Shown: positions 32,253 to 40,392 of the stretch, in pieces | How positions within the stretch are numbered: the stretch's first letter is position 1 | Layout: every line of letters begins with the position of its first letter | Source of the DNA: Streptomyces lydicus | GTDB taxonomy: Bacteria; Actinomycetota; Actinomycetes; Streptomycetales; Streptomycetaceae | DNA: 64,000 nucleotides | Direction: 5' to 3' | NCBI RefSeq assembly: GCF_004125265.1 | Contig: NZ_RDTE01000003.1 | Location: forward strand, 6,696,001 to 6,760,000 | Position numbers and translations under genes: made by a program | The notes under the pieces: generated by a model | The model's input: the letters and a program-made list of their open reading frames with translations, nothing else | Told to the model about the DNA's origin: nothing | The model's database searches: none

Positions 32253-32660
32253 GTGCCGCTCTCGGAGCACGAGCAGCGCATGCTCGAGCAAATGGAGCGA
32301 GCGCTGTACGCCGAAGATCCCAAGTTCGCGACAGCGCTTGAGGGAAGCGGGCTGCGTACGTACACCCGGCGACGGGTCTACCAAGCGGTCGCGGGCTTCC
32401 TGGTGGGTATCGCCCTGCTCATGGCCGGCATGGTCGCGCAGCAGATCTGGATCAGCGTGGTGGGATTCCTCGTCATGCTCGGCTGCGCAGTGCTGGCGGT
32501 CACGGGCTGGCGCAAGGCCCCCAAGCCGGGTGAGCAGCGGTCCGGCGCGGGTTCCGGAGGTGGTGCACCGGCGCGCCGGCAGGCCAGGCAGCGGCGCTCG
32601 ATGATGAACCGCATCGAGGACCGCTGGCAGCGGCGCAGGGACGAACAGCAGGGCCACTGA
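32253..32660 (+). CDS. DUF3040 membrane protein
   Basis: 135 residues. The N-terminal MPLSEHEQRMLEQMERAL motif defines the actinobacterial DUF3040 family. Two adjacent membrane helices (about 44-85) follow, then a basic, Arg/Gln-rich C-terminal tail. DUF3040 genes are commonly found upstream of the dcw cluster in actinomycetes, but no function is established. GTG start with TAGGAGG 7 bp upstream. Confidence 0.88.
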   Translation: MPLSEHEQRMLEQMERALYAEDPKFATALEGSGLRTYTRRRVYQAVAGFLVGIALLMAGMVAQQIWISVVGFLVMLGCAVLAVTGWRKAPKPGEQRSGAGSGGGAPARRQARQRRSMMNRIEDRWQRRRDEQQGH

Positions 32661-32701
32661 GCAACAGCAGGGCCACTGAGCAACGGGCAGGGCCGCTGAG
32701 G
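32644..32701. repeat. 19-bp tandem repeat across the DUF3040 stop
   Basis: Two perfect copies of AACAGCAGGGCCACTGAGC and a third with mismatches. The first copy contains the stop codon, so the real 3' end of the gene was duplicated downstream. Confidence 0.85.
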
Positions 32702-32769
32702 AACAGCCGGCTCCTGAGCCGCCGGGGCGGGCGAGGAAGCGAGCCCGCGGGACGGTCCGAAGTGGGTCC

Positions 32770-32811
32770 GAAGCCCCATTGAGCTCGTTCCGGCGAGCGC
32801 AATGGGGCTTC
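32770..32811. terminator. bidirectional terminator after DUF3040 gene
   Basis: A perfect 12-bp stem (GAAGCCCCATTG and complement) with further CTCG/CGAG pairing in an 18-nt apex. It ends the plus-strand transcript. Confidence 0.85.
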
Positions 32812-32944
32812 AGCGGTTACTCCGGTATTTCTTTTCCGAACCCATTTCTCCTGCTGCTTTTCCAGCCTTTCTTCCCGCTGTTTCTCTTTGCCCGGTGCGC
32901 CGTTCTGCGCGCCGTCCTTTCCCGCCGGGACTTCTCCACTTGCC
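32812..32944. other. T/pyrimidine-rich spacer between two terminators
   Basis: About 130 bp with unusually many T and C runs (TTTCTTTTCC, CTTTCTTCCC, TTTCTCTTTG) and lower GC than anything nearby. The short plus-strand frame across it encodes a hydrophobic peptide but has no ribosome site. I do not call it a gene. Confidence 0.5.
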
Positions 32945-32984
32945 GAAGGCCGGGCTCATTGCTTTCACACTGAGCCCGGCCTTC
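32945..32984. terminator. terminator of the moxR-DUF58-transglutaminase operon
   Basis: A perfect 14-bp stem (GAAGGCCGGGCTCA and complement) with a 12-nt loop, 62 bp beyond the transglutaminase stop on the minus strand. It faces the terminator at 32770-32811. Confidence 0.85.
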
Positions 32985-33045
32985 CTGCGCTCCGGGAAGC
33001 AGCTCCCGGGCCTTCGCTTCGGGAGGTGCCTCCTGGGCTTTGTGG

Positions 33046-35496
33046 CTAGGCCCGCTGCCGGCCCGGCCGGAGGGCGGTCGCCGCACGCCGTACCGAGGTC
33101 ACCGGCCGGCTGCTGCGGCACCGGAGCTGCCAGGCCGTCCAGCGCGCCGACCAGGCCCAACGGAGGCGGGCCGCCGAACGCGGGGCGAGCTGGGCGCGCA
33201 GCCGCACACCACGGGGCGCGGCATCCCGCAACCCGGCCCGTACCTGTTGCACTTCCGTGGCGAGTCCGGACACCGGCTGCGGTTGCGGTGCGTACAGGAC
33301 CTGCTCCACCGCCGCCGCAACGCGCCGGGCGGCCGCGGCGGGCTCCGGTTGCAGTTCTCCGAGGCGGATGATCCGCGAGGCCGCCTTACGCGGAGTCAGC
33401 GACTCGTCCGGCAGGATGCCGAAGTCCCAGGAGGTGTCCTGCAGCTCCTGCCAGGCGGCGAGGGTGCCCGCCGCCCAGTCCCCGTCCGGGCCGGCGGCCG
33501 CCAGCCGTCCGGCCCGCATCCGCAGACGCCACAGCAGCGGGGCCACGGGCAGCAGCAGGAGAAGCAGGGCTGCCAGTGCGATGGCGGCGGCCGCCCAGGG
33601 GGACGAGCCGTCCTGCGGCGGGCGGACACCTTCGTTCCGAGCGGGCGGCGTGAGGCACTCCGAACCGGATCCCGAGCCGGACCGCTGTGTGCCGGGGCCG
33701 CAGGACGGGTCCGCGGAGGGGCCCTCCGAGGGGGCCGCGGGCCGGGAGTGCCCCGGGGACGGGCTTCCGGGGTCGGCCGTGCCCGGGGTGGCGGGGTACG
33801 CGTAGTCGGGGATGCTGCCGCGGCTCGGGGTCGGTTCGAAGCGGGTCCAGCCGATGCCCTGGAAGTACAGCTCGGGCCAGGCATGTGCATCCTTGAGGCC
33901 GACCGAGGTCGTGCCGTCGGGCTGCCTGGTGCCCGGGGTGAATCCGACCGCGACGCGGGCCGGGATGCCCAGCGTCCTGGCCATCGCCGCCATCGAGAAG
34001 GAGAAGTGGACGCAGAAGCCCTGCTTCTGCCGCAGGAACCGTGCGATGGCATCGGAACCGCTGCCCGCCCGGACGTCGGTGTTGTAGCTGAAACCGCCGT
34101 TGAGCGCGAACCAGTCCTGCAGTTTGACGGCCTTGGCGTAGGTGGTCGGTGCGCCGCGGGTGACCCGGCGTGCGGTGCTGCGCACGACGGGGGGCAGCGA
34201 GTGAGGGACCTTGGTGTACTCGCGCAACAGGCCGGCGGGCGGCGCCGGCGCGGCGGCCAGCTGCCCGGAGGTGGGACGCACCTGCAGGCTCTCGACCTGG
34301 TACTGCAGGCCGTGGGTGTTCTGCCCGCGGTCCCCGACGAGCGTGCGGCCCTGGGGCTCGAAGCGCCAGCGCCCGGAGATGTCCACCCTGGACGCCGGGT
34401 AGGGGAGCGGCAGCCAGTTCTGGGCGTACCACCCGGCGGTCGAGATGGAGGTGTTGATCCGGTTGAGGTCGACCGCGGAGCTGAGGCCGGGCGGTCGCGG
34501 GAGTTGTTCGGGGACATCCGTGACCGTGCGCTCGGACGGCTTCCAGGTCGTGCCGTCGAACTGGTCGAGGGCGACGATCCGCAGATACAGATCGCGGGTG
34601 TCGGAGGCGGTCGTGCGGTAGTTGAGGACTTCCTTGTCCTCGGGCTGGTTGAGGCTGTCCTGCAGTGACACCAGCGGATTCACGGCGGAGATCGTGCCAC
34701 CGCCGCCGGGTCCCGTGCCGTTGCCGGAGGTGCCCAGCAATCCGCTGCCGAGGGAGGGCAGTACGGCGGGCACCACCACGGCGAGCCCGAGCGCCATCGC
34801 GCCGATCCTGCGGCCCGTACGGACCGGGGCGGACGCCGGCACGCCGGTGCCGGCCGTGAACCCCCGCCCGCCGCCCGGGGGCCGGTCCGCTCCGCCGCCC
34901 GGCCCGCCGAACACCCGGCCCCACTGGGAGAGCCGGTCGCGGCCCTCGGCCAGCAGAAGCAGCAGATAGCCGGCTGCCGCGATCAGGAACAGCGGCCAGC
35001 CCGCGCCGCTCTGGGACAGTCCCGCCGCCACCGAATACAGCGCGAGCAGCGGCAGCCCGGCGGGCGCGGCGCTGCGGTAGGTGACCGCCAGCGCGTCCAC
35101 CGCGAGGCCGATCACCAGCACGCCCAGGACCAGCAGCAACCGGATGCCGGGGGTGACGGGGGCGGGGATGGCGTACCGGCCGACGTCCCGTACGCCGTCC
35201 TGCAGCAGCCGGCCGAATTCCGCGAGGGCGTCCGGTCCCGGCAGCAGTCCGAGGACCGCCTCGTTCCTGGCGAACAGCAGGGTCATCAGCAGCACGGCGG
35301 CCAGGGCCTGGACGCCGATGGTCAGTGGTCCGGCGAGGGGCACCCGGCGGGCCGCCGCACCCACACCGCTCACGAGGGCCAGCAGGACCGCCGCCTCGAA
35401 CACCCAGGTGATCGGATTCACCAGCGGCAGCAGCGCGCCGGCGGCACTCAGGGTGGCCACCGCCGCGCACACCGCGAGCCGCGCCCGGCCGCTCAT
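33046..35496 (-). CDS. TgpA-type transglutaminase-like membrane protein
   Basis: 816 residues. Six or so N-terminal membrane helices (DUF3488 region, 1-250) are followed by an extracytoplasmic transglutaminase-like domain with catalytic Cys in QGFCVHFS, His in DAHAWPE and the acidic WTRFEPTP motif. A Pro/Ser linker and one more helix (about 655-680) end in a cytoplasmic DUF4129-like tail. The family is annotated as TgpA. Catalysis is likely on envelope proteins, but no substrate is known. It is the last gene of the moxR-DUF58-transglutaminase operon. Confidence 0.93.
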   Translation of the reverse strand: MSGRARLAVCAAVATLSAAGALLPLVNPITWVFEAAVLLALVSGVGAAARRVPLAGPLTIGVQALAAVLLMTLLFARNEAVLGLLPGPDALAEFGRLLQDGVRDVGRYAIPAPVTPGIRLLLVLGVLVIGLAVDALAVTYRSAAPAGLPLLALYSVAAGLSQSGAGWPLFLIAAAGYLLLLLAEGRDRLSQWGRVFGGPGGGADRPPGGGRGFTAGTGVPASAPVRTGRRIGAMALGLAVVVPAVLPSLGSGLLGTSGNGTGPGGGGTISAVNPLVSLQDSLNQPEDKEVLNYRTTASDTRDLYLRIVALDQFDGTTWKPSERTVTDVPEQLPRPPGLSSAVDLNRINTSISTAGWYAQNWLPLPYPASRVDISGRWRFEPQGRTLVGDRGQNTHGLQYQVESLQVRPTSGQLAAAPAPPAGLLREYTKVPHSLPPVVRSTARRVTRGAPTTYAKAVKLQDWFALNGGFSYNTDVRAGSGSDAIARFLRQKQGFCVHFSFSMAAMARTLGIPARVAVGFTPGTRQPDGTTSVGLKDAHAWPELYFQGIGWTRFEPTPSRGSIPDYAYPATPGTADPGSPSPGHSRPAAPSEGPSADPSCGPGTQRSGSGSGSECLTPPARNEGVRPPQDGSSPWAAAAIALAALLLLLLPVAPLLWRLRMRAGRLAAAGPDGDWAAGTLAAWQELQDTSWDFGILPDESLTPRKAASRIIRLGELQPEPAAAARRVAAAVEQVLYAPQPQPVSGLATEVQQVRAGLRDAAPRGVRLRAQLAPRSAARLRWAWSARWTAWQLRCRSSRPVTSVRRAATALRPGRQRA

Positions 35497-35561
35497 GCCC
35501 GTGCCTCATTTCCCTCGGGACCCGGGCACCGCCCGTACGGTCCGCCGACCCGGCCGCGGGG

Positions 35562-35597
35562 CCGGGGCGCACCCGGCCACCGGGGCGCACCCGGCCA
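35562..35597. repeat. 18-bp perfect tandem duplication
   Basis: CCGGGGCGCACCCGGCCA occurs twice head to tail in the 154-bp gap between the DUF58 and transglutaminase genes. No promoter is apparent. Confidence 0.85.
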
Positions 35598-35650
35598 CCC
35601 GCCCCCGCGCAGCCGCCCGTCCGTCAACCGTCCGCTCTCCATGCCCCCGT

Positions 35651-37033
35651 TCACCACCGGCCCCCGCCCACCGTCTCCGGCGCGCTCGCGTCCACCGGCC
35701 GCCCGGGCTCCGCCCCGGCGCGGTCCGCGGCAGCCCGCCACAGGTCGGCGAGCGCGTCGCCGGGAGTCACCGGCAGCGCCGTCCAGCCCGCCCGGCGCAG
35801 CAGCCCCACCCGCTCGGCCACCGGGACCTGGCCGGACGGGACTCTGGTCCCACCGGAGCCTCGCGTCCAGGCGTCGCCGTCCAGGACGAAGGCGACGGCC
35901 GCGCCGCAACGCTGCCGTATCCGTCCGGCGACCGCCGCCTGTTCCTCGTCCAGATCGCCGAAGAAGGCGATCAGCACGCCTTCGTCTCCGGCGCGCACGG
36001 CGTCGTACGCCGCCGACAGCCCTTCTGCCTCGGAGTGGTCCACGGCCGCGAGGGTGTCCAGCAGCAGGCCCACGGCGTCGGCGGATTCGGCGCCGCCCGG
36101 GAAGCCGCCGGCGCCGTCGGGGCCGGGCACGGAGGCGCCGGTGTCGGTCAGCAACCGCACCGAGAAGCCGCGCTCCAGCAGGTGCACCGCGGCCGAAGCG
36201 GCGCCCGCCACCGCCCACTCGAAGGCCGAGTCGGGGCCCGCTCCCGGGTGGGCGACGGCGCGGGTGTCGAGCAGAACCGTGCAGCGCGCCTTCTGCGGCT
36301 GCTCCTCCCTGCGGACCATCAGCTCGCCGTGGCGCGCGGTGGACCGCCAGTGCACCCGGCGTAGATCGTCGCCGTGCCGGTAGCCGCGCGGAATGAGGTC
36401 GTCCTCGCCGGCCAGCGCCAGGGAACGCCGGCGTCCGTCGCCGTGTCCGGCGGCCTCACCGGCCAGCCGCACCGGCGGCAGCGGTTCGACCCGCGGTACC
36501 ACCGTCAGGGTGTCGACGGTGCTGAACGAACGGGTCAGTTCGCACATCCCGAACGGATCGGAGAGCCGTAGTTGCAGCGGTCCCAGCGGATAGCGTCCGC
36601 GCAGGTCGGCGCGGACGCGGTAGGAGACCTCGCGGCGGCCGCCGGGCTCGACGCGGTCCAGGACGAAGCGCGGCCGGGGGCCGAGGACGTACGGCACCCG
36701 GTCCTGGAGCATCAGCACGTCCGTCGGGAGCCGGGAGACGTTCTCCATCCGCAGCCGGACCCGGGACTCGGCGGTCGCGGGCACCCGGGCGGGGGAGAGC
36801 GTACGGCTGCCCGCGACCCGGTAGCGGCTGCGGTGCAGCACCAGGACGCACACCAGCGGCAGGGCGGCGAGCAGCAGACCGACCCGCAGCAGATCCGCCT
36901 GCCCCAGGAGGTAGGAGCACGCCACGGCGGCCACCCCGGCCGCCAGGAACGATCTGCCCCGCGTCGTCAGCCCCCCGAGAGCCGCCCGCAGTCCGCTGTG
37001 CTCCGCGGCCCCCTCGCCGCCCCCCTCGGACAT
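35651..37033 (-). CDS. DUF58-domain protein
   Basis: 460 residues. Two N-terminal membrane helices (about 30-70) precede a beta-rich region and the DUF58 signature IPRGYRHGDDLRRVHWRSTARHGELMVRR (read as YRHGDDLRRVHW and ARHGEL), then a von Willebrand A-like fold with LLDTRAV. DUF58 proteins are standard partners of MoxR AAA+ ATPases. Start ATG 37033 was chosen because it shares one base with the moxR stop (TGATG), a coupled arrangement. The longer frame runs back into moxR. Confidence 0.92.
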   Translation of the reverse strand: MSEGGGEGAAEHSGLRAALGGLTTRGRSFLAAGVAAVACSYLLGQADLLRVGLLLAALPLVCVLVLHRSRYRVAGSRTLSPARVPATAESRVRLRMENVSRLPTDVLMLQDRVPYVLGPRPRFVLDRVEPGGRREVSYRVRADLRGRYPLGPLQLRLSDPFGMCELTRSFSTVDTLTVVPRVEPLPPVRLAGEAAGHGDGRRRSLALAGEDDLIPRGYRHGDDLRRVHWRSTARHGELMVRREEQPQKARCTVLLDTRAVAHPGAGPDSAFEWAVAGAASAAVHLLERGFSVRLLTDTGASVPGPDGAGGFPGGAESADAVGLLLDTLAAVDHSEAEGLSAAYDAVRAGDEGVLIAFFGDLDEEQAAVAGRIRQRCGAAVAFVLDGDAWTRGSGGTRVPSGQVPVAERVGLLRRAGWTALPVTPGDALADLWRAAADRAGAEPGRPVDASAPETVGGGRW

Positions 37034-38124
37034 CACAACCCCCGTACGCCGGGCGGCCGCTGACCGGGTGTCCGCCACGCCTGCGCGGACGGGTCGGGGA
37101 CCGGGACGCGCCGCAGGATCTCCAGCACGATCTGTTCGGCCGTCCGGCGGTTCAACTGGGCCTGGGCGGTGGGCAGCAGCCGGTGCGCGAGCACCGCCAC
37201 AGCCAGCGACTGGACGTCGTCCGGGAGGGCGTACCCCCGCCCCAGGAGTGCGGCCGAGGCCTTGGCGGCGCGCAGCAGATGCAGGGTCGCCCGCGGTGAC
37301 GCGCCGAGCCGCAGCTCGGGATGGCTGCGGGTGGCCGCCACCAGGTCCACGGTGTATCTGCGCACCGTTTCGGCGACATGGACCGTGTGCACCGCCTCGA
37401 TCAGCTTCACGATCTCGTGGGCGTGCGCCACCGGCCGGAGGTCGTCGAGGGGTGAGGCACCGCCGTGCACGTCCAGCATCTGCAGCTCGGCCGACGGGCT
37501 GGGGTAGCCGATGGAGACCCGTGCCATGAAGCGGTCGCGCTGTGCCTCGGGGAGGGGGTAGGTGCCCTCCATCTCGACCGGGTTCTGGGTGGCGACCACC
37601 ATGAACGGGCTGGGCAGCTCGTAGGTCTGCCCGTCCATCGTGACCTGGCGCTCCTCCATGGACTCCAGGAGCGCCGACTGGGTCTTGGGCGAGGCCCGGT
37701 TGATCTCGTCGCCGATCACGATCTGAGAGAAGATCGCGCCGGGCTTGAACTCGAAGTCCCGCTGCTGCTGGTCGTAGATGCTGACGCCCGTGATGTCGGA
37801 GGGCAGCAGGTCGGGCGTGAACTGGATGCGCCGCACCGAGCAGTCGATGGAGCGGGCGAGCGCCTTGGCGAGCATGGTCTTGCCGACGCCGGGCACATCC
37901 TCGATCAGCAGATGCCCCTCGGCCAGCAGGACGGTCAGTGCGAGCCGTACGACCTCGGGCTTGCCCTCGATCACGCTCTCCACCGACCGGTGCACACGCT
38001 CCACGGTGGTGGTCAGATCTCCCCCTGGGCCCGGCCCTTCCCCCGCTCTCGGCTCCGCCCGGGCGGGGGGACCCCCATACGCGGGGGGACCCCCCAGGCT
38101 CGCTCGTTCGTCATACGCCGTCAC
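37033..38124 (-). CDS. MoxR-family AAA+ ATPase
   Basis: 363 residues. A Gly/Pro-rich N-terminus (1-36) precedes the AAA+ core: Walker A DVPGVGKTMLAK (about 77-88), the LLPSDITG strand, Walker B IVIGDEINRASPK, sensor MVVATQNPVEMEGTYPLPEAQ (from MVVATQNP to LPEAQ) and arginine finger QRDRF. MoxR ATPases act as chaperone-like factors for vWA and DUF58 partner proteins. It is the first gene of the operon. The true start could lie further in, since the N-terminus is not conserved. Confidence 0.93.
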   Translation of the reverse strand: MTAYDERASLGGPPAYGGPPARAEPRAGEGPGPGGDLTTTVERVHRSVESVIEGKPEVVRLALTVLLAEGHLLIEDVPGVGKTMLAKALARSIDCSVRRIQFTPDLLPSDITGVSIYDQQQRDFEFKPGAIFSQIVIGDEINRASPKTQSALLESMEERQVTMDGQTYELPSPFMVVATQNPVEMEGTYPLPEAQRDRFMARVSIGYPSPSAELQMLDVHGGASPLDDLRPVAHAHEIVKLIEAVHTVHVAETVRRYTVDLVAATRSHPELRLGASPRATLHLLRAAKASAALLGRGYALPDDVQSLAVAVLAHRLLPTAQAQLNRRTAEQIVLEILRRVPVPDPSAQAWRTPGQRPPGVRGL

Positions 38125-38286
38125 TCGGCCCTCCTCGGCCCCGCACTACGGGCCGGTGCCCCCTTGCGGACCGGCCCACCCCGAACGCGGCGTCGCGCCC
38201 GGCCACCGCCGGGACGACGTCACCCCCGCATTCTTGCTGCCCGCGCGGCTTCGCGTCATGACCTGTGGATAACTCACAAGGATAGG

Positions 38287-38346
38287 CCCCGGCCTTCGTG
38301 ACGAATGCGACTTTTCGTTCCCGTTCGCACGTCAGGAAGGCCGGGG
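38287..38346 (-). terminator. terminator of the carbonic anhydrase gene
   Basis: A long hairpin: CCCCGGCCTTC pairs with GAAGGCCGGGG, and inside it TGACG pairs with CGTCA and TGCGA with TCGCA. It begins 11 bp after the carbonic anhydrase stop and separates that gene from the moxR promoter region. Confidence 0.85.
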
Positions 38347-38356
38347 CCGGGGTGTG

Positions 38357-38917
38357 TCAGCGCTGCGGATCGATCTCCCGCAGCAGTCCGGTGGTCACGT
38401 CGAACACAAAGCCGCGGACATCGTCGGTGTGCGGGAGGAAGGGCGAGGTGCGCACCCGCTCCATGGACTGCCGTACGTCCTCGTCGAGGTCCTTGAAGGC
38501 CTCGACCGCCCAGGTGGGACGCTGCCCGACCTCGGCCGCCAGGTCGTGGCGGAAGTCCTCGGTCAGGCTGAGCAGACCACAGCCGGTGTGGTGGATGAGG
38601 ACGACCGAGCGGGTGCCCAGGGCGCGCTGGCTGATGGTCAGGGAGCGGATGATGTCGTCGGTGACCACCCCGCCGGCGTTGCGGATGGTGTGGCAGTCGC
38701 CGAGTTCGAGGCCGAGTGCCTTGTGCAGGTCGAGTCGGGCGTCCATACAGGCCACGACGGCGACCTTCCGGACGGGCCGGGCGTCCATCCCGGGGTCGGT
38801 GAAGGCTTCGGCGTAGCGCCGGTTCGCCTCGACGAGACCGTCCGTGACGGTGTCACCGGCACGGGTGCCGGCGCTGTCGGCGGACGAGGGCAGCGGCTGC
38901 GATGCAGGTATGGGCAT
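38357..38917 (-). CDS. beta-carbonic anhydrase
   Basis: 186 residues. Zinc ligands Cys57, His110 and Cys113, with the Asp59-Arg61 dyad in ACMDAR and HHTGCG, define the beta class that interconverts CO2 and bicarbonate. RNAGGVVTDD is also typical. The short form resembles actinobacterial Rv1284-type enzymes. It supplies bicarbonate to carboxylases in the cytoplasm. It is divergent from the dcw cluster. Confidence 0.94.
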   Translation of the reverse strand: MPIPASQPLPSSADSAGTRAGDTVTDGLVEANRRYAEAFTDPGMDARPVRKVAVVACMDARLDLHKALGLELGDCHTIRNAGGVVTDDIIRSLTISQRALGTRSVVLIHHTGCGLLSLTEDFRHDLAAEVGQRPTWAVEAFKDLDEDVRQSMERVRTSPFLPHTDDVRGFVFDVTTGLLREIDPQR

Positions 38918-39343
38918 GGATTCAAGGTAATCGCCGCTTGCCGCTCCGGCCGCATGAGAGGCCGGGCATAGGGGGCAACGTCACTCCATGTGAGGTAATC
39001 CACAGGGCCGTCCGGGGCGCCGCCGTCCGGGTGAGAAGCCCGCGGCGAAGGCGGTGCGAAAGCCGTCGCAGGACGCGCGGAACCGGTTGATTGACCGGGG
39101 CGACCGGTGGACTAAAGTGGCGCGAAGTGGGAGGCGTGACGCTCTCCTTGGATACCGGATTCCTCGCGTGCGCGCGTCGTACGTACGGCTCGGCCTCCTC
39201 CCGCTCCCATGGTCTTCCGACGTCACTTCCCCGTCGCCGGAGGGCCACTTCCCCTTCAGAGCGGGCGGGGACCAAGCGGTACGTGCGGCATCCCCCAGCC
39301 AGCGGCCGGGGCCCCACCTGCTGCCCAGCCCATCGGAAGGCAC
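38918..39343. other. intergenic region upstream of the dcw cluster
   Basis: 426 bp without a credible gene, and no mraZ. It carries the proposed cluster promoter near 39091-39118. The rest, up to the small upstream ORF, is a transcribed leader of about 220 nt with no recognised riboswitch. Confidence 0.6.
39091..39132 (+). promoter_or_regulatory. dcw promoter with spaced TGGNN repeats
   Basis: TTGACC, a 16-bp spacer and TAAAGT form a good housekeeping promoter. Overlapping the -10, three TGG pentamers (TGGAC, TGGCG, TGGGA) start at 39108, 39118 and 39128, each pair separated by exactly 5 bp. That is the geometry of MraZ binding sites in other bacteria (TGGGN with 5-bp spacing). Only the last unit matches TGGGN fully. 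Confidence 0.5.
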
Positions 39344-39427
39344 ATGAGCGAGCGTAGCGAGCGATTCAGGAAGCGGTGCGCACACGTCGCCCGCAGGCGG
39401 GCCGAGCGCAGCGGGGCCGTCGCATGA
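39344..39427 (+). CDS. 27-residue upstream ORF coupled to rsmH
   Basis: A small ORF starting ATG-AGC-GAG with a GGAAGG ribosome site 4 bp upstream. It encodes a very basic peptide (MSERSERFRKRCAHVARRR, then Ala/Glu/Arg/Ser to the end). Its stop overlaps the rsmH ATG by 4 bp (ATGA). rsmH itself has no good ribosome site, so translation of the peptide probably delivers ribosomes to rsmH. The opening GAGCGAGCGTAGCGAGCG is a quasi-palindromic sequence. A product function is unknown; the coupling role is inferred. Confidence 0.55.
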   Translation: MSERSERFRKRCAHVARRRAERSGAVA

Positions 39428-40392
39428 CCAACAGCACTCGCCACGTCCCCGTCATGCTCCAGCGGTGCCTGGACATGCTCGCCCCCGCCCTCGCCGAGCC
39501 CGGCGCGGTGGTCGTCGACTGCACGCTCGGCCTCGGAGGGCACAGCGAGGCGCTGCTCGCCACCTTCCCGGCGGCCCGGCTGATCGCCCTCGACCGTGAC
39601 CCCGCGGCCCTGAAGCTCGCGGGCGAACGGCTCGCCCCCTACGGAGAGCGCGCCACCCTGGTACACGCCGTCTACGACGAGCTCCCCGAAGTCCTCGACC
39701 GTCTCGGCACCCCGCGCGTCCAGGGCGTCCTGTTCGACCTCGGGGTGTCCTCCATGCAGCTCGACGAGGCCGACCGCGGCTTCGCGTATGCGCAGGACGC
39801 CCCGCTGGACATGCGGATGGACCAGACGACCGGCATCAGCGCGGCGGACGTCCTCAACACCTATGCGCCCGGTGAGCTGGTCCGGATCCTGCGCTCCTAC
39901 GGGGAGGAGAAGCAGGCCAAGCGGATCGTCGAGGCCGTCGTCCGGGAGCGTGCCAAGGAGCCGTTCACCAATAGCGCGCGGCTGGTCGAGCTGATCCGGG
40001 ACGCGCTGCCGCAGGCCGCCAAGCGCACCGGCGGCAATCCCGCCAAGCGCACCTTCCAGGCGCTGCGCATCGAGGTCAACGGCGAGCTGGCCAGTGTCGA
40101 GCGCGCCGTCCCGGCCGCCGTGAAGGCGCTCGCCGTAGGGGGCCGGATCGCCGTGCTCTCCTACCACTCGCTGGAGGACCGGCTGGTCAAGCAGGTCTTC
40201 GCGGCCGGAGCGGCCAATACGGCGCCCGCCGGGCTGCCGGTCGTCCCCGAGCGCTACCAGCCCCGGCTCAGGCTGCTGACCCGCGGCGCCGAACTCCCCA
40301 CGGAGGAGGAGGTCGCCGAGAACCGCCGGGCCGCCCCCGCCCGGCTGCGCGGCGCGGAGCGTATCCGCGAGAACGTCGAGGACACCGCATGA
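39424..40392 (+). CDS. rsmH: 16S rRNA (cytosine1402-N4)-methyltransferase
   Basis: 322 residues, MraW/RsmH family, which methylates C1402 of 16S rRNA. Recognised by HVPVMLQRCLDML, the SAM motif DCTLGLGGHSEALL, GVLFDLGVSSMQLD, GGNPAKRTFQALRI and VLSYHSLEDR. The ATG at 39424 is chosen over upstream options because the family begins at HVPVML and the start overlaps the upstream ORF stop. First conserved gene of the dcw cluster, and overlaps ftsL by 4 bp. Confidence 0.96.
   Translation: MTNSTRHVPVMLQRCLDMLAPALAEPGAVVVDCTLGLGGHSEALLATFPAARLIALDRDPAALKLAGERLAPYGERATLVHAVYDELPEVLDRLGTPRVQGVLFDLGVSSMQLDEADRGFAYAQDAPLDMRMDQTTGISAADVLNTYAPGELVRILRSYGEEKQAKRIVEAVVRERAKEPFTNSARLVELIRDALPQAAKRTGGNPAKRTFQALRIEVNGELASVERAVPAAVKALAVGGRIAVLSYHSLEDRLVKQVFAAGAANTAPAGLPVVPERYQPRLRLLTRGAELPTEEEVAENRRAAPARLRGAERIRENVEDTA

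Noticed and set aside
32779..32973. 64-codon hydrophobic frame in the T-rich spacer
   Set aside because: It begins within a terminator hairpin and has no ribosome site. Hydrophobicity comes from T-rich codons.
38918..39423. Search for mraZ upstream of rsmH
   Set aside because: No frame encodes a SpoVT/AbrB-type double repeat. Only the 27-codon ORF adjoins rsmH.
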